From: Micropterix aruncella
Taxonomy: Eukaryota; Arthropoda; Insecta; Lepidoptera; Micropterigidae
Direction: 5' to 3'
DNA length: 64,000 nucleotides
Assembly: GCA_944548615.1 (NCBI GenBank)
Contig: OX155952.1
Coordinates: 29,289,458-29,353,457 of the forward strand
The stretch's first letter is position 1. Each line of letters begins with the position of its first letter. The translations under genes were made by a program, and so were the position numbers. Below, one piece after another: positions 33,006-45,603 of the stretch. Under the pieces are notes generated by a model, which had not been told where the DNA came from, ran no database searches, and saw only the letters and a list, made by a program, of their open reading frames with translations.

Positions 33006-33520
33006 ATAAGTTCAAGTTCAAATTCTTTATTTTACAAAAAATCATAATAACAGTTACAAATAAATTAAACCGCACTAATGTACATAGGCTCCGATTCGTA
33101 TAATTAAGTCCTGCCTAATGCTAAATAAAAAAATACGTTGAAGAATCCCGTGAAAAATAAAATCAAGTAAACTAAAATTTTAGTAAAAAATAAAATTTCA
33201 AATAATCTTAAAAGGTATGTGATAATAATAATATAAAGAACAAAAGCATGCCAATCATAAATATATTGTAGGTGAATAATGATGTGTTAGGAATGGTAAG
33301 TTAGGTAGGAATAAAACAAATTAGTTTTTCAGTTTCTTTCCTTCCCTGGGTGATCAACCAGTGGGTTAGTCTTTTTTTGTTTATATTTATACCTTGAGTA
33401 TAAATGCCGGGTATATCCTTAGTTTTATTGAACAACGACGGTGCCAAGTATAGAAAATGTCTCTGAGCATGGGTACTATTCAGTTTGGACAGTTTGGGCA
33501 GTTAGTTGATTCGAACCTGT
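33006..33520 (-). mobile_element. LINE 3' end (jockey/CR1-like), 5'-truncated
   Basis: The minus strand encodes about 70 residues ending at TAA 33,303-33,301. They include HFLYLAPSLFN and a KRLTHWLI segment, which is the usual extreme C-terminus of CR1/jockey-type reverse transcriptase polyproteins. About 290 bp of 3' UTR follows, closing with an AATAAAGAATTTGAACTTGAA-like tail at 33,006-33,030. The 5' side is cut where the next MITE begins. Confidence 0.6.
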
Positions 33521-33524
33521 TTTT

Positions 33525-33929
33525 ACACGACTGCCCACAAAAAAGGGAAAGTAATGTGTTCAGGGTTCATCTATGTATATTTTCCGTTTCTTTATCCAAC
33601 CATAACTTCTAAATGCTTAAACCGATTTAAAAGTGTGTGGCATTGTTAGAATCGTTATGTCATACCGAGTGTCACAGGGTACACTAAACATCAAGGTCAC
33701 ACTAAATATTCAAATTTCAAGTAAGTAATTTTCTAAATGACCAAATATCAATAAATTATCATAAATATATCGTGTTTAGTGTCAAATGAAAGGTCTGATT
33801 CAGTACATTCCGGAAATATACATATGTCTATCTTTACGAATAAATACAAAAACCACAAATATTTCATGAAAAAACCGTCATATAAATATTTATAAATACT
33901 TACTTCACTTTCTGTAAAGCCAGTCGTGT
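33525..33929. mobile_element. MITE family 'ACACGACTGCC', best-preserved copy
   Basis: Left terminus ACACGACTGCC (33,525-33,535) and right terminus (G)CCAGTCGTGT (33,920-33,929) are inverted. The interior matches the other copies. At about 405 bp this defines the full-length family unit. No ORF. Confidence 0.75.
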
Positions 33930-34204
33930 TTTTTATTATTTTTAATATATTTATTTATGTTGATGTGTTTTTGTGATATTTTATTTGATCTGTACGGAGC
34001 CACTAATGTGGGATGGGGGAAGGGAGCCTAAAGCGGTGATACTGCCTAAAGCGGGCACTCATACAGCCATTAAAAAAATTGGCGCGCTCTCGTACTGCGT
34101 GGGAAAATCCTGCGCCCCTCTTACCTTGCGGCAGTCACCCGGATCGCCTGCGACCATGCGTTTAGAAGCTGCGCGAATAATTTTTTAATCGGATTTTTTA
34201 CAAA

Positions 34205-34420
34205 ATTGCGAGTTATGGTTTATGTGTGTTTACTTTTGTGTATTTACTTTTGTGTGTTTACTTTTATGTGTTTACTTTTGTGTGTTTACTGTATTTACTT
34301 TTGTGTTATGATCACAACTCATTCGTTATCGTTTATCTGGCAGTGATTTGGTTGTATCTATTTACTTTCACTTGTCACAAACTTTAAACTAACTTTAAAA
34401 GTTTGTGACAAGTTTGTAAA
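34205..34420. repeat. Minisatellite TTTACTTTTGTGTG and adjacent hairpin
   Basis: About six imperfect units of 14-15 bp occupy 34,216-34,312. At 34,368-34,412 ACTTGTCACAAACTTT is followed by its inverse AAAGTTTGTGACAAGT, a strong short hairpin. A C-run lies at 34,438-34,450. Confidence 0.6.
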
Positions 34421-34459
34421 AATGCCCATGTTCTGACACCCCCCCCCCCCCACTTTGGG

Positions 34460-35500
34460 CAAAGCGGGCATTCGTGGGAGTTTTGTAATTTGCCTTATAT
34501 TTTTTGTTTTCAGTGTTTTGGAATTTTTACCAAACATTAATCAAAAGCCTGGAATCAAGTTTCTCGGGGTAAACAAGAAGTTGCTTTAGATCATTCCTAA
34601 TAATTATAATATTAACTTTCTCCCGATTTGGGCTCCCTTTTGGGCTGCCTGGTTAACGACGATAAAAATATACATTTCTATACCATCCATAATTGATCCG
34701 TATTTAAACTTATCAGCCGAAAAGTCAAACTGCGACCTGGTTGGTTGGCGAAATATATTCATTGGAATTCTTATTAAAAGTAGGTTGATCCCGTCTGGTA
34801 CTGAGAAATAGAGCGACAACAATATTATTTTGTCGATGGGTTTAGATCTAGGACAATCTGAGTTGAAATATCATTACAATCGATGTAATACAGAACACTA
34901 AGACAACATACATCCTGGTCAAAGAACCTTTGAGATTTCGAAAGCCTTGTTCCGAGCGGCTTAATTTTAAACTAGAATTGTCAAAATTCGCGTGGAGACA
35001 ACATCAAAAGACGAAGGATCGATGTTAGGTTACTACATATGCCTGTAAAATTACTGGATCCAAGCGGATATACTAAATTGTCCTACTTACTTAACGGCCG
35101 ATTCGTGTCACGTCTACGTTCCTCACAGTTGTATCGAATACAAATACATATTAATATAAATTCCATCGACGAGCTGAATAGTTAATAACGATACACTAAA
35201 AAACATGACGCAATTACCGACTACCATGTCTATCATGCCATTCTTGAGACAGTTCAAAGTACGGCTTCATGTTTTGGATACACTGCGTAATTTAATTGAT
35301 TTTTGATTTATTTAATTTAATTAATTAAACAACGCATTTAAAAAGCATAATATCACTAATATTCATATCAATAAACATGTATTTATATTATTTAAAAAAA
35401 ACCAACAGGGCCGATGTGAGCATTACCATGCATGTACTGCTGTTGCCCAACTAAGTACCAGGACTTGTTCCAAGGCAGTCAGCTCTCTAGTTTTATATGC
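34460..35500. other. Intergenic, no gene seen
   Basis: AT-rich, short ORFs only. Nothing else stands out. Confidence 0.35.
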
Positions 35501-35505
35501 ACATA

Positions 35506-36160
35506 ATGGGCCCTGTTGCAGTTTGGCCACTAAGACCCAGTTGTATAGGGTCGGTAAAACGCACGGGTCAACACCCATCTGGCGGCCTCCACGCAGAAGT
35601 GCGAGCCATGGTAGGACGCTGGCCTGCGGGCCAGTCTCCCTTAAAAGTAGACCTTCGGAGGCTCCTCTACGGTTTACGCACTGTGCGGCGTCAGTCAATC
35701 GATTGTGCGTTGCGACTAACAGCCGGAAGAGTCTGGAAACAGTAAGGTTTCCTATAGTTGTTAACCTTACGGCAACTGCTTTTGAAACGACCATTCGGCC
35801 ACCCGATCCCGGGTGAACAGCCGGGCAAAGGATGCGGTGGTCCGCGATAGATTCGGTAGACACCGTATCACCGCTAGGTAAGGGAAAGGACCGCGCAAGT
35901 GACCTTGATCCTGTGTCCAGTCAGGAGGCAGGAGTTATCCTGGAAGTTAATTCGATACGGAGATATCATTACAAACTGGTAGTCAGGAGGCGAGCATGCC
36001 CACTGTTTACCTTTACCGGTGCCTCGCCGTAAGGCGTTGGCCGCTGACGGGCAGGTGGCGTAACTAAACAGTGGATTTTTTTTGGTCCAAAGTCTTCTAC
36101 GCTCACTTCGCCGGAGACGGAACGATTTAATATCGTTAAAACTTCTCGAGATGACCAATT
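35506..36160 (+). repeat. GC-rich 650-bp dispersed repeat, copy B
   Basis: Co-linear with copy A, with shared landmarks GGGTCAACACCCATC, TTTCCTATAG, GGTCCGCGATAGATTCGGT and CGTAAGGCGTTGG. ORFs on both strands within it are not conserved between copies. Confidence 0.7.
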
Positions 36161-36691
36161 CTTCCGTTGTTGTTGAGAGCTCTAGTTGCACATATATTTG
36201 GACATTTGAAATTATATGTATTGCGATTATATTTCTTTATGATTAGCAGCACCTACAGGCCAGTCCTATTGAAGCATCGAATGCTATAAAAATCTTCAAT
36301 GAGACAACAGCATGTTCATTTCATTTCTATCTACAACAGCAAACGAAGAATACCTACACAATGACAATAATATATGACTGCAGTATGATCACTGTTACAA
36401 AGCTCCATTTAAATAAAAATATAATTGTTCGTGTACTTATCGCAAAAACTACAAGTTTAAAAACATCCAAACTGTAAATACACATTATAACTCGCGGCGC
36501 ATTAGCGTTATCTCGAAGTTTATTGCAAATTGAGAGCCCCCAGGGTGGTATTACGCCCCCACCACATTCCGCAGTTTAGATAGTGAAAACAAATTGTCCA
36601 TTAGTTCCGCGGTTCATGCTCAACCTCATTTAAAATTAGTCTTCTCATACAACATTTCATATTATTCCCAGATTGTTTCGGCATATGCAGA

Positions 36692-37000
36692 TTGCAGGCA
36701 TATACATTTTGCAGATTGTTTCGGCACAAAAATATTTTACATTGGTGTGATAGTGTTGAGACGTCAATGCAAGCTAATATGGAAATATTAATTCTTGATA
36801 AAACACGTGTAATGGAAAACATCTTAAGACCTTTGCGCCTGGACAATACTCGTATACTCCAAACGAAACTATCCCAAGCCGAATTCCGTCGAATGGCTAT
36901 GTCACCTATCACTGTTCCATCTGCCAGAACAAAGAAAGATTTTATTCGTAAAGAACCAAACCCAGAATTTGATGAATATTATATACAGCTTCAGATATAG
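36692..37000 (+). CDS. Hypothetical ORF of 102 codons
   Basis: The second half (from about codon 30) is hydrophilic and has balanced composition, ending PEFDEYYIQLQI before TAG. No domain is recognised, and there is no TATA box or splice-site support. It might be a single-exon gene or a fragment. The opposite strand also has an ORF, which lowers the coding likelihood. Confidence 0.2.
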   Translation: MQAYTFCRLFRHKNILHWCDSVETSMQANMEILILDKTRVMENILRPLRLDNTRILQTKLSQAEFRRMAMSPITVPSARTKKDFIRKEPNPEFDEYYIQLQI

Positions 37001-37295
37001 TCAACGAAATACTATTTGACAAAAGTGTTAGCACATTGGTACCTTTTTCACAACGATCGAGACCTTTTTCACACCTATCGTCGAATGTCTAATGGCTTGA
37101 TATGGTTATACTAAATCGCCTCGATTGCTTAATAATATTGATTATTTATACGTATCAATTTTCAAGCAAAAACTTGAATAATAACAATTTCTTTCGAATC
37201 TTTCAATGACAGCTGAATAAGCAATAGAATTAATTTAGGAAAAATCTTTATTGTAGTAAAAAGTAAGAAAATTATTAGGACGCTAGGCAAAAGCT

Positions 37296-37573
37296 AAACG
37301 ATTGGGACTATTAATTAGTGAAACCCAAACAATTCGATTTCGAAATCATTAGTAATTAAAGTGTATTTTGATATATCTGCATGAAGTACACATTTTACAA
37401 TTATTGTTATAATTGTAAAATTGAAATCGGTAATCACCGAATTTAACATGGTAAATAGCTAACCGATTAAGACTATTAATTAGTGTAACAGTAACAGTTC
37501 GATTTTGGAAATATCAGTATTTAGTGCGTATTTTAATATATCTGTCTGAAATACACATTTTACAAATATTGTT
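37296..37573 (+). repeat. Tandem pair of diverged 120-bp units
   Basis: 37,296-37,412 and 37,456-37,573 share GACTATTAATTAGTG, the CAATTCGATTT-like block, TTGATATATCTGC-like and TACACATTTTACAA blocks, separated by about 45 bp. Non-coding. Confidence 0.55.
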
Positions 37574-37839
37574 AGGTACATATACTGCAATATTTACTCT
37601 GATCACTGGTGGTATAAAGTTCAAGATGTTATGATCGAACCCGGTGCAGCGGTTAGTTTGTGTCTTTAAAGCGTTCCACGCAGGTAGAATCGATCTCCAT
37701 TGTAAAATAAACGATTACAATTTGTTGGGAATCACTGTTTACTTATGACATTTTAACGACACTTTAGTAAAATAATATTTCCCGATTTTTTAAGAACATG
37801 CGGTGTCTGCGCCCCGTCCTTTCTGTATGTTTTGCGAGC

Positions 37840-38510
37840 TAATGGGCCATTGCTGAGTTGGCCACGAAGACCCATTTGTTCGGGGTCGGTCACACTCACG
37901 GGTCAACACCCATCCGGCGGCCTCCACGCATGAAGTGCGAGCCCGGGTAGGACTCTGGTCTCAGGGCTAGTTACCCCAGCAGTCAACCTTCTGGCGCTCC
38001 TGTACGGTTTGCGCACCGTGCGGCGTAAGCCAATCGATTGTGCATTCTGACTAACAGTCGGGGGAGTTTGGAAACAGTACTGTTTCCTATAGAGCGGGGG
38101 TGGTTACAGACCTTACGGCGACTGCTCTTGAAACGACCATCGGCTACCCGATTCCGGGTGAATAGCCGGACAAAGGATGCCGTGGTCCCCGATAGATTCC
38201 GTTGACACCGTTTCACCGCTACGTAAGGGAGAGGACGGCGCAAGCGTCCTCGATCCTGTAACCAGTCAGGAGGTAGGAGGTATCATGAAGGTTAATTCCA
38301 GACGGAGATATCCTTCCAAACTGGTAGTCAGGGGGCGAGACTGCCCGCTGCGTACCTTTCTCGGTGCCTCGCCGTAAGGCGTTGGCCTCTAACGGGAGGT
38401 GGCGGAGCTTGACGGTGGACTGTTTTGTCCTAAGTCTTCTGCGCTCACCTCACGGGAGACAGAACGATAAATGTTGTTAAAATCCTGAGGTGACAGGTTC
38501 GCCCGTTGTA
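37840..38510 (+). repeat. GC-rich 650-bp dispersed repeat, copy C
   Basis: A full-length copy from the GCTAATGGGCCATTGCTGAG start to the TTCGCCCGTTGTAGT end. It has the same landmarks as copies A and B and is the closest to the split copy around 53,700-56,330. Confidence 0.7.
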
Positions 38511-38619
38511 GTGTATGTTTTGCGACACGTCTTTTCTATACATTTTGTATGAACGTTCTTTAAAAGGACTCCACGGCCGCGACATGTCACAGTCTGGCCA
38601 CACCGATGATTTTGTGGCT

Positions 38620-39080
38620 AGACTGTGCACGTAGGCAATGCCACTGTACTCATCCCTAAATTTGAAGCTATGTCGACGGCAGTAGCGGCCTGGTGTCTTA
38701 TTCGCGTGCCGACTGGCTGGCTAACGGGCACGGCATTTGCGGGACGCGCGGAGCGGGTAGTCCGGTCCGCGAGTTGTCATTTGGCGGCAAACCAAAATAA
38801 ATACGAGCGCAGGGCGGCCGCAGCGAAACCTCACGCGAAGCCGACAGATAAACTGCCGTTCCGTGCCACAATAATATTTCGCTAACGGTATTCAAATCTA
38901 CGAGCACCACTGTGACGGCCATATAATATGGTTTCACGAATAGAAACTTAGCGCCTTGCCGGAAATAACTGGGGTAAGGATGGAGAAGGGCAGATAAAAT
39001 GCAAGAGAGGAAGACAAATGTGAACATAAAACAAAAAAAAACAGTAATAAATAGAAAGCTGAAAAATTGGATAGAAACTA
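38620..39080. other. Intergenic with a CpG-rich patch, no gene assigned
   Basis: 38,700-38,870 is notably rich in CpG (GGGACGCGCGGAGCGGG and similar) compared with its surroundings. It could be a promoter or element fragment, but I see no ORF or motif that decides this. Confidence 0.25.
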
Positions 39081-39087
39081 GGGTAGA

Positions 39088-39232
39088 CAACGGCGGCTGC
39101 AAGTCTACCCTAGACAACTGTGGCTGCAACGTCGCCGAAATGTCGGGTGCTACTAACTTCATGCGGTAAATTCGTGTCTATCCTATTTATAACGTCAAAC
39201 AACCGTGATAGTCTTCGATTTCAAATAATAAG
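39088..39232 (+). repeat. Dispersed repeat containing GCCGAAA(T/C)GTCGGGTGCT
   Basis: Shared with 40,925-41,045, with 60,377-60,535 and, inverted, with 59,908-59,995. Common blocks are the GTCGCCGAAATGTCGGGTGC core, ATGCGGTAAATTCG and CGTCAAACAACCG with TGATAGTCTTCGAT. Non-coding; it resembles the termini of a retroelement family. Confidence 0.55.
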
Positions 39233-40337
39233 CTCGAATAAATGACGTATTTACTGGATGGTCAAACGATACCAAAATAAAACGGACTAAACAGATATCA
39301 CCCACTGACATCATGTGGAGGATTGAAAATGCAACACTAAAAGAGATTTGTAGTTTTTGAGACAACCGCCTTCGAAGCTTTATTATTTGGCAAATAATTT
39401 TATTCATAAAACAAATATTCTTATACCCTAGCTTATTATTGGCAGAGTAATGAGTATTACTTACTTGGTATAGTCCTCACAAATACCCCAACAACGCGTA
39501 TAACATGACATATCAAAAAATACAAATGTCACTTACCTAAAAATACAATAGCACCAACCTATTTTAACAAATCTAGGATATGGATATGATGCTCACATAC
39601 AATCCACAAAAGATAATCTAACAAGCTTGTTCAGTTGTCAACTTTCTGCTGTTTCTATATTTTGTGGGTCATATGTGAGCATCATATCCACATGCTTGTA
39701 AATCTGCAACGCCGATTTCTAAAACCCCGATTCAGGATTACTTTACTTTGTCCGTGTAAATGTTATCAGAGTAATGTAATGTTATGTAATGTTACACAAA
39801 CTCGCACAATAACAAACACCAGGGGAAATATCAGCACGAAACTATTTTTTTACAACTGTTGGAAATTGTATAGTATCGCAAATAGCTGCAAAGCCTCCGC
39901 AAAGGACGTATCGCAATACCTACTAGAATTAAAAATAAAAACTAAGGGCGAAAACAAATGTTTTTTTTTCATTTATCTTGCTGGCAACTAGAATTACTAT
40001 GGTAAGATTTTACTATAGTAACTTTGTCAGTCAACCAACCATAGCTTATTTAATTTAAATACTTCACTAAGATTACTATAATGTATTTCCAATTTTACCA
40101 CGGATCAAACAACTGATCCTAACTGAGATCATAGTTATTATATTTATTGTAACTCGGAACATCCGCAGTGAACGACCAGAAAATTATTGCTTACAACTAG
40201 TGTACCGTAATGTCGTGAGCCGTATCGTCAATAAAGTGGTAAGCAAATGATACTGTTAATATTACGCGCTGATGAATTGGATAATAGTGATGTTACCAAG
40301 TAGTTGGTGTATGTACATAATAATAGTCAGCAGCTGC

Positions 40338-40607
40338 CAAGGGCGGTCCCAGGGGGGGGGGGGGGGGTCAAGAGGGTCATGACCCCCCCCAAATCTTAAA
40401 TATATGGCTTATAATAAGCTCCTTATGCAAATACAATTGTTTCCATAAATAAATTATTGTATAATAAAGGGGAACTTTGTTTTATTTACAAATCGTTAAC
40501 CCAATCTCATGGCCCATAACAGCGACCCCCCCCCCCCCCAAACCTTAAGCCCATAACTGTGACCCCCCCCCCCCCCCCCCCCCAATGTAAGGCTAGGACC
40601 GCCCTTG
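40338..40607. mobile_element. hAT-like MITE with 8-bp target duplication and poly-G/poly-C arms
   Basis: Inverted termini CAAGGGCGGTCC (40,338) and GGACCGCCCTTG (to 40,607) are flanked directly by GCAGCTGC on both sides (40,330-40,337 and 40,608-40,615), the 8-bp duplication expected for hAT. Inside are a G-run at about 40,352-40,367 and several C-runs up to about 20 long. A CATGACCCCCCC block recurs as a diverged tandem (GGCCCATAACAGCGACCCC, AAGCCCATAACTGTGACCCC). No ORF. Confidence 0.75.
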
Positions 40608-40924
40608 GCAGCTGCACCATCAGAGTATCCCAGGGCTCTCACCTAGGTGCTCTGATTTTTAACCCTTGAAGGACCATGGGACATGTGTGTCTCAAATTAC
40701 ATGTATCTACTTTTGTTTTTTCGCGATATGTCTAATAATTGTAGTTATTTTATTTAAATTTCAATTTATTTTTATCGGTTGATATGTATTTTGAAATGTG
40801 CCAGAATGATGACTTCGCCCAAACGCTGCTATACTCCGAAATGCCAAGATATGTTACTTGGAATACAAATAAAAAAATACACTGCCCGAGGAACTTCACT
40901 AGAGGCATTGATATTAACTAAGGA

Positions 40925-41045
40925 TGGCAGTCCACCCGATTGCAACATCGCCGAAACATCGGGTGCTTCAAAATTCACGCGGTAAATTCGTTTTTAAACC
41001 TTTTATAATATCAAACAACCGCGATAGTCTTCGATGATATCAAAC
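40925..41045 (+). repeat. Dispersed repeat containing GCCGAAACATCGGGTGCT
   Basis: Same family as 39,088-39,232. It is followed by a short local repeat of TCTTCGATGATATCAAACA. Confidence 0.5.
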
Positions 41046-41059
41046 AAGGTATTAGGTCA

Positions 41060-42930
41060 ACTAGGTATGACAGCACCCAATCGTTCGAGGCACACACTAC
41101 GCGTTTATAGAGGAGTTTAAACGCGAAAAACAATATGATTGCGATAAATTGTGAGGATCAGTTCGAACGAACGTTCCGCCGTTGAATCGACAAAAAAAAA
41201 TAAGAAAACGACACGCTCATGAGAGTTGTGAACGATGGAACAGGAGGGATCCTCTTGGATCTTCTTGGACGCTCCCGGTGGAAATGGAAAAAATATTTCA
41301 TCGCATTGATTTAGGCAACGATTCGCTTGAAGAATGAAATTGCACTTGCACTTGCTTCATCAGGAATTGATACTGGCGGTCGAACAGCTCATTAAACATT
41401 TAAGTTGCCGTCGAATATTTAAATCAATGAAACTCCAACTTGCAACCTTTCGAAGAACCCTTGTTGTTACTGTTTTTTCATTAATTGGTTTTCTTAACCC
41501 CTAGAGCGCTGACGATTGAATTGTGTCTCTTAGAGAACGAGAAGAAGAAGAATAAATCACAATAAAAAGATAGCGTTTCAGAAAAACGACGATTATTCCG
41601 AAACTATCATACTGTCATATAAAGAAGACCTGTTTTATGTTCCTATTGAAATTTACTTTTAGATAATTGTAACGCCGTTTTGTAAAGCAATAAGTATTAT
41701 TCAGAATTATCTGTCAGTTGTTGTATAGAAAAATAAACTGCCTTGTCCAACATTTCTATGCTTTTTCAGGGAAATAAATCACCCTATGCAAGAAATTGTG
41801 AACACTCTTATACTAATTACAATATGCTTCATTCAACCTATGACTTCGTTTTACTTATACCCAAACAAAAATAACAAAAATATTCGGTGTTGAAAATTAA
41901 CATGAATATTGAAGTTTTTGGTTTGGTTTGGTTCAATCATAGATTAAAAAATGGCGGCTGTTTGAAAAATAATGAACCCAACGAGTTAACGACAGAGAGT
42001 CTTCTCCTCTTTTCGCACATTCCACAGGCCGTATGATTTATGTGAGATAGCAAGAGTAAATAATTGGAAAACATCGGCCGATCTCAGGTGGGACAAATGT
42101 CCCCTTTGCCGCTCTACGGTAAAATGAATTCTGGGACAATTGTTCCTTTTGCTGCTTGAGGGGTTAATACATTTTTTTTATAATTTTATGTGTAATTCGA
42201 AATGTAATTTTATATGTAATAATATTATTGGAAATTTAATTTCTATACTCAGATCGGGTATTTGAAAATAAATACTTACTAACTTGCTTACTCAATAACT
42301 AGGTATAAAAGTCTACCGTAACTGAAAAAGCATTAGAGTCGAGGTAATTACGTTTGCTCAGCATTCGTTGGATGAACCGATGTTAATTGGCATGTACTGG
42401 CAATTGGATCCAGTGTCGTCGCGATTATCTACGCAGCTTTCCGCAGAGCACAGATTAAACGAGTCCATTATAAACGGGAATTAATGGACGTTAATTTTAC
42501 CCATTCCTTGAATTCCTTAGCCGTAGTCCCGTCTCAGTTTAAGGCTATTTAACGACCATGCTTTCTCACAGACCTAAGATATCCACGAGTAAGTGGAAGC
42601 TTGTATAAGCTACTCTTCTAAACATGCGCATGGGTACTACAACAATAAAAATATAATTATGTAATACACGGAAATACGCATGTTTCAACAAGGATGACGT
42701 GACAAGGTGACTAAAACACAATGTTACTTCATTACGTCGCGACCTTGCGATCTCATTTCTAACAAGACCGCATATATTAGTAAACGTACGGTTATAGTCA
42801 GACACATGAATCATGTTGAAACTACAGTATACTGTTATTTCTGTATTAATCGTAAGAAAAATGTTGATACATATATTCGAGTAACGGGGTTTCAACAAAA
42901 TTCCTTGTAATAAAAAAAATGCGATTGAAA
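41060..42930. other. Intergenic, no gene seen
   Basis: AT-rich with moderate ORFs on both strands near 42,566-42,910 that lack any recognisable domain. No repeat boundary was identified. Confidence 0.35.
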
Positions 42931-42947
42931 CATCGTTATTTTAGGAC

Positions 42948-43550
42948 TGCCCAGCAAAAAAGGAGTGTAACGTGTTCAGGGTTCATATATGTATGTTTTC
43001 TATTTCTTTATTCCGTGATAAAGAAGTATGCGGTATTGTTAGAATCGATATGTCATCTCGAGTGTCATACGATAACTTAACTGTCCAAAGTAAATTTCCA
43101 AATCTCCAAATGTCATTAAATTAACACAAATATATTTGTTTGTTTTTTTTCTTTATTGGGGAATTTCACAATGGGCGGGTATCGTACACTAATATGAAGT
43201 GTTTATATGTATGTGTGCGTATAACATGTGTATAAGTAGTGTGTGTGTGTTGTTATTGCTTTCTATTGACAGAATTGAAATGCAATTCAGTTAATTTTAT
43301 CCCAACGGAAAATGGAGATCCAGCCGGGAATCGAACCCGGGGTATGTCGCCTGACCTTACAATGGAAGATCAGGCGACCTATTCACTATGCCACCGTGGT
43401 AAGTGTCAAATATAAGGTCGTACTGAGTACATTCCGAAAATATGAATCTATTTATATGGATAAATACATAAACCCCAAATATTTCGTAAAAAAAGAGTAT
43501 TAAAAATCATTATAAATACAGTGGTTTACTTTTGGTAATGGCAGTCTTGT
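42948..43550. mobile_element. MITE family 'ACACGACTGCC', copy interrupted by a SINE
   Basis: The left end GGACTGCCCAGCAAAAAA (about 42,945) and right end GGTAATGGCAGTCTTG (about 43,530-43,547) match the family. The interior homology breaks at about 43,133 (ACAAATATAT) and resumes at about 43,400 (AAGTGTCAAAT). In the intact family those two blocks are about 10 bases apart. Confidence 0.7.
43134..43400 (-). mobile_element. tRNA-derived SINE
   Basis: On the minus strand it starts with a tRNA-like head. An A box TGGCATAGTGAA lies at 43,393-43,382 and a perfect B box GGTTCGATTCC at 43,337-43,327, spaced as in pol III promoters. The body continues for about 180 bp with a (GT)n tract and closes with an AATAAAGAAAAAAAAC tail at 43,164-43,134. 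The acceptor stem does not pair, so it is a SINE head rather than a functional tRNA. Confidence 0.7.
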
Positions 43551-44087
43551 TTTTTTATTCCTTTTAATGTATTTACTAGTTTTGTAAAAACCGTAATAAC
43601 AACATGGTAATGTAAGAAGCGACCCAATATTTTTCTCAGTGTACCGCGTCACCACCATCCACCATTGACATATAATAGTGCAGTCACTTCAGTAAAAAAA
43701 GGGGGTAAATCTCGGAATGAGAGATAATAAGCTGGAAACTCGTATACACCTCTATTTCGATGTTCTATAATTTGTCTCAAAAGTCTCATAAAATCGCGTG
43801 TCTGCGTCGAAAGTTATTCAAGGTCAAAGGTCACCAAAATTGGTTTTTCGCGATTATCTAGGTTTCTGTAGCTCTAATGGTGTTAACATTTATGTTAAAA
43901 ATTATAGAGCATAAAATTTGCGACAAATTTTGTACTAAACATTTTTTTATGCACTCAACCGTTTTTGAGATAGAGGGCGGAGAGCGCGCAGCGCTCAGCC
44001 ATATATACTGTAATTCAAGGTCAACTGTGAAACTCTAAGTACTAGAGTACTAGACCTCTTGATCAGCCTGAGAATGCGTCAGTCGAA

Positions 44088-44305
44088 TAGAAAGAGACAG
44101 CAGCACCCCCTCCATCCTTGTCTAGTCGCGCATGCACGTAGACATGCACATATATCACTATGGCAAAGCTTATACATATATCACCATGGCAACGCTTCGA
44201 CGCCATAAGTCTGCTATGCTATGGATAAACGCGCATGCGCAACTAGACAAGGATAGAGGAGGGCCCCACATGCAACTATCTCTTTCTATTCGGTGAATGC
44301 ATTCA
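44088..44305. mobile_element. Foldback MITE with CGAATAGAAAGAGA termini
   Basis: The left arm CGAATAGAAAGAGACAG with CCATCCTTGTCTAGTCGCGC is mirrored at the right by GCGCAACTAGACAAGGAT and CTATCTCTTTCTATTCG. The arms are about 55 bp. The centre contains a TATATCAC(T/C)ATGGCAA(A/C)GCTT direct duplication. No ORF. Confidence 0.6.
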
Positions 44306-44550
44306 CTCACAGCCCGCCTTCACACTCCCGCTCTCTGTTCTATACCTCTGTGGTCACCACTGACTTGTGTCAGTGTAATCAGCCTTGGCTCAATGTAAAT
44401 CAGCCTTAATACTGGGCGTGGTGCTTCACTATATCTTCAGCCGTATCAGGTTAACTTTGTTCATTTGTGAAATGTCCATGCGTTCAAGCGTGCTAAAAGG
44501 GACACAAAACGCAATCGTGCATTCTGCATCGCGCTTCCCGGTCGTTAGCG

Positions 44551-45051
44551 CTAAATAATGATATTGAATACACCGTTTGATATTTCGATATGAAAGGAAG
44601 CGGCCTCAGTGCCGGCAGTGCTCTCGGCGCACAAAGTACGGCAGTACGGCAACTCGGGGCATTTAAATGGAGCGCTGCACCATTTCACCCGGGATATCCT
44701 CTCGGCGGAGATAATCGCGAGATCACAATAAATTACGGAGTTCGCGCGAATAAAGGAAGATCTCGTACGTACGATAAATAAATATAAGGGATAGGCGTGA
44801 TAGCGATCGGACGGATGCACCGCGCCGCATCGTCTTTTGCACCGGCTACGACCGCGAGGCGGCGCGATATTGGACCAGTCCAAAGCATCGGCGTTAGAGT
44901 TAGGATCAGTATGACCCGATTTTGAATCGAAAAAATACCATTCTATACTATGGAATGGCCAAAATAATACAAATATATCAATCACCAGGCTTTTTGCATA
45001 ATATTTTTTTAATGGTTTTTTTTGGATGTCATGTATATTTGCAATAAACAT
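44551..45051 (-). other. ORF of 166 codons, unsupported
   Basis: An open frame on the minus strand with no recognisable domain, no low-complexity bias and no promoter. A shorter ORF lies on the opposite strand in the same place. I regard it as probably accidental. Confidence 0.12.
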
Positions 45052-45603
45052 AATTATATATACAACAAAGATGTGACCCAGGTCAAATGAAAGGCTTTAG
45101 CGTGTACTTCAGTTCATACTATGGCAGCTGAGGTCAATTTAATTGCAAAACAAAATATTGGTACATATATGGGTATATGTTTTTCGTCGGCAACGACGGC
45201 TAAAATAAAAAAAAACTATTAGTGTTAGCTAGCTGATATGATGATTTAGCGACAGTTAAGAAGCAACACGCAATATATTCCAGTACATTCACATCACACA
45301 TGAAAATAGTTCTAAAATGACAGAATTTGAAAAACGCCGATGTCAGAATTTATTACTTTGTTAAGCTGTGCATTGACGGTCAGTTTTTCGCGTCAGTTGA
45401 GCGTGCATAATTTGATCGTGAATGTCGAATCATCACTCCAGAGTTTTAACTGACGACGCGCCACGAATATTTTCGGTGGCTACCATAATAATCCAACTAG
45501 CGCATCGCGCCAAACTGACCGTGAGTGCGTTATCGGCAATCCAACGCGTCAGTTCGTTCGCAGCCCCCGCGGTGATCGAGCGTGCTGTGCTTTTGCTTTC
45601 ATC

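Noticed and set aside
43310..43405. Functional tRNA gene
   Set aside because: A and B boxes are present but the acceptor stem does not pair and the element continues into a SINE body inside a MITE.
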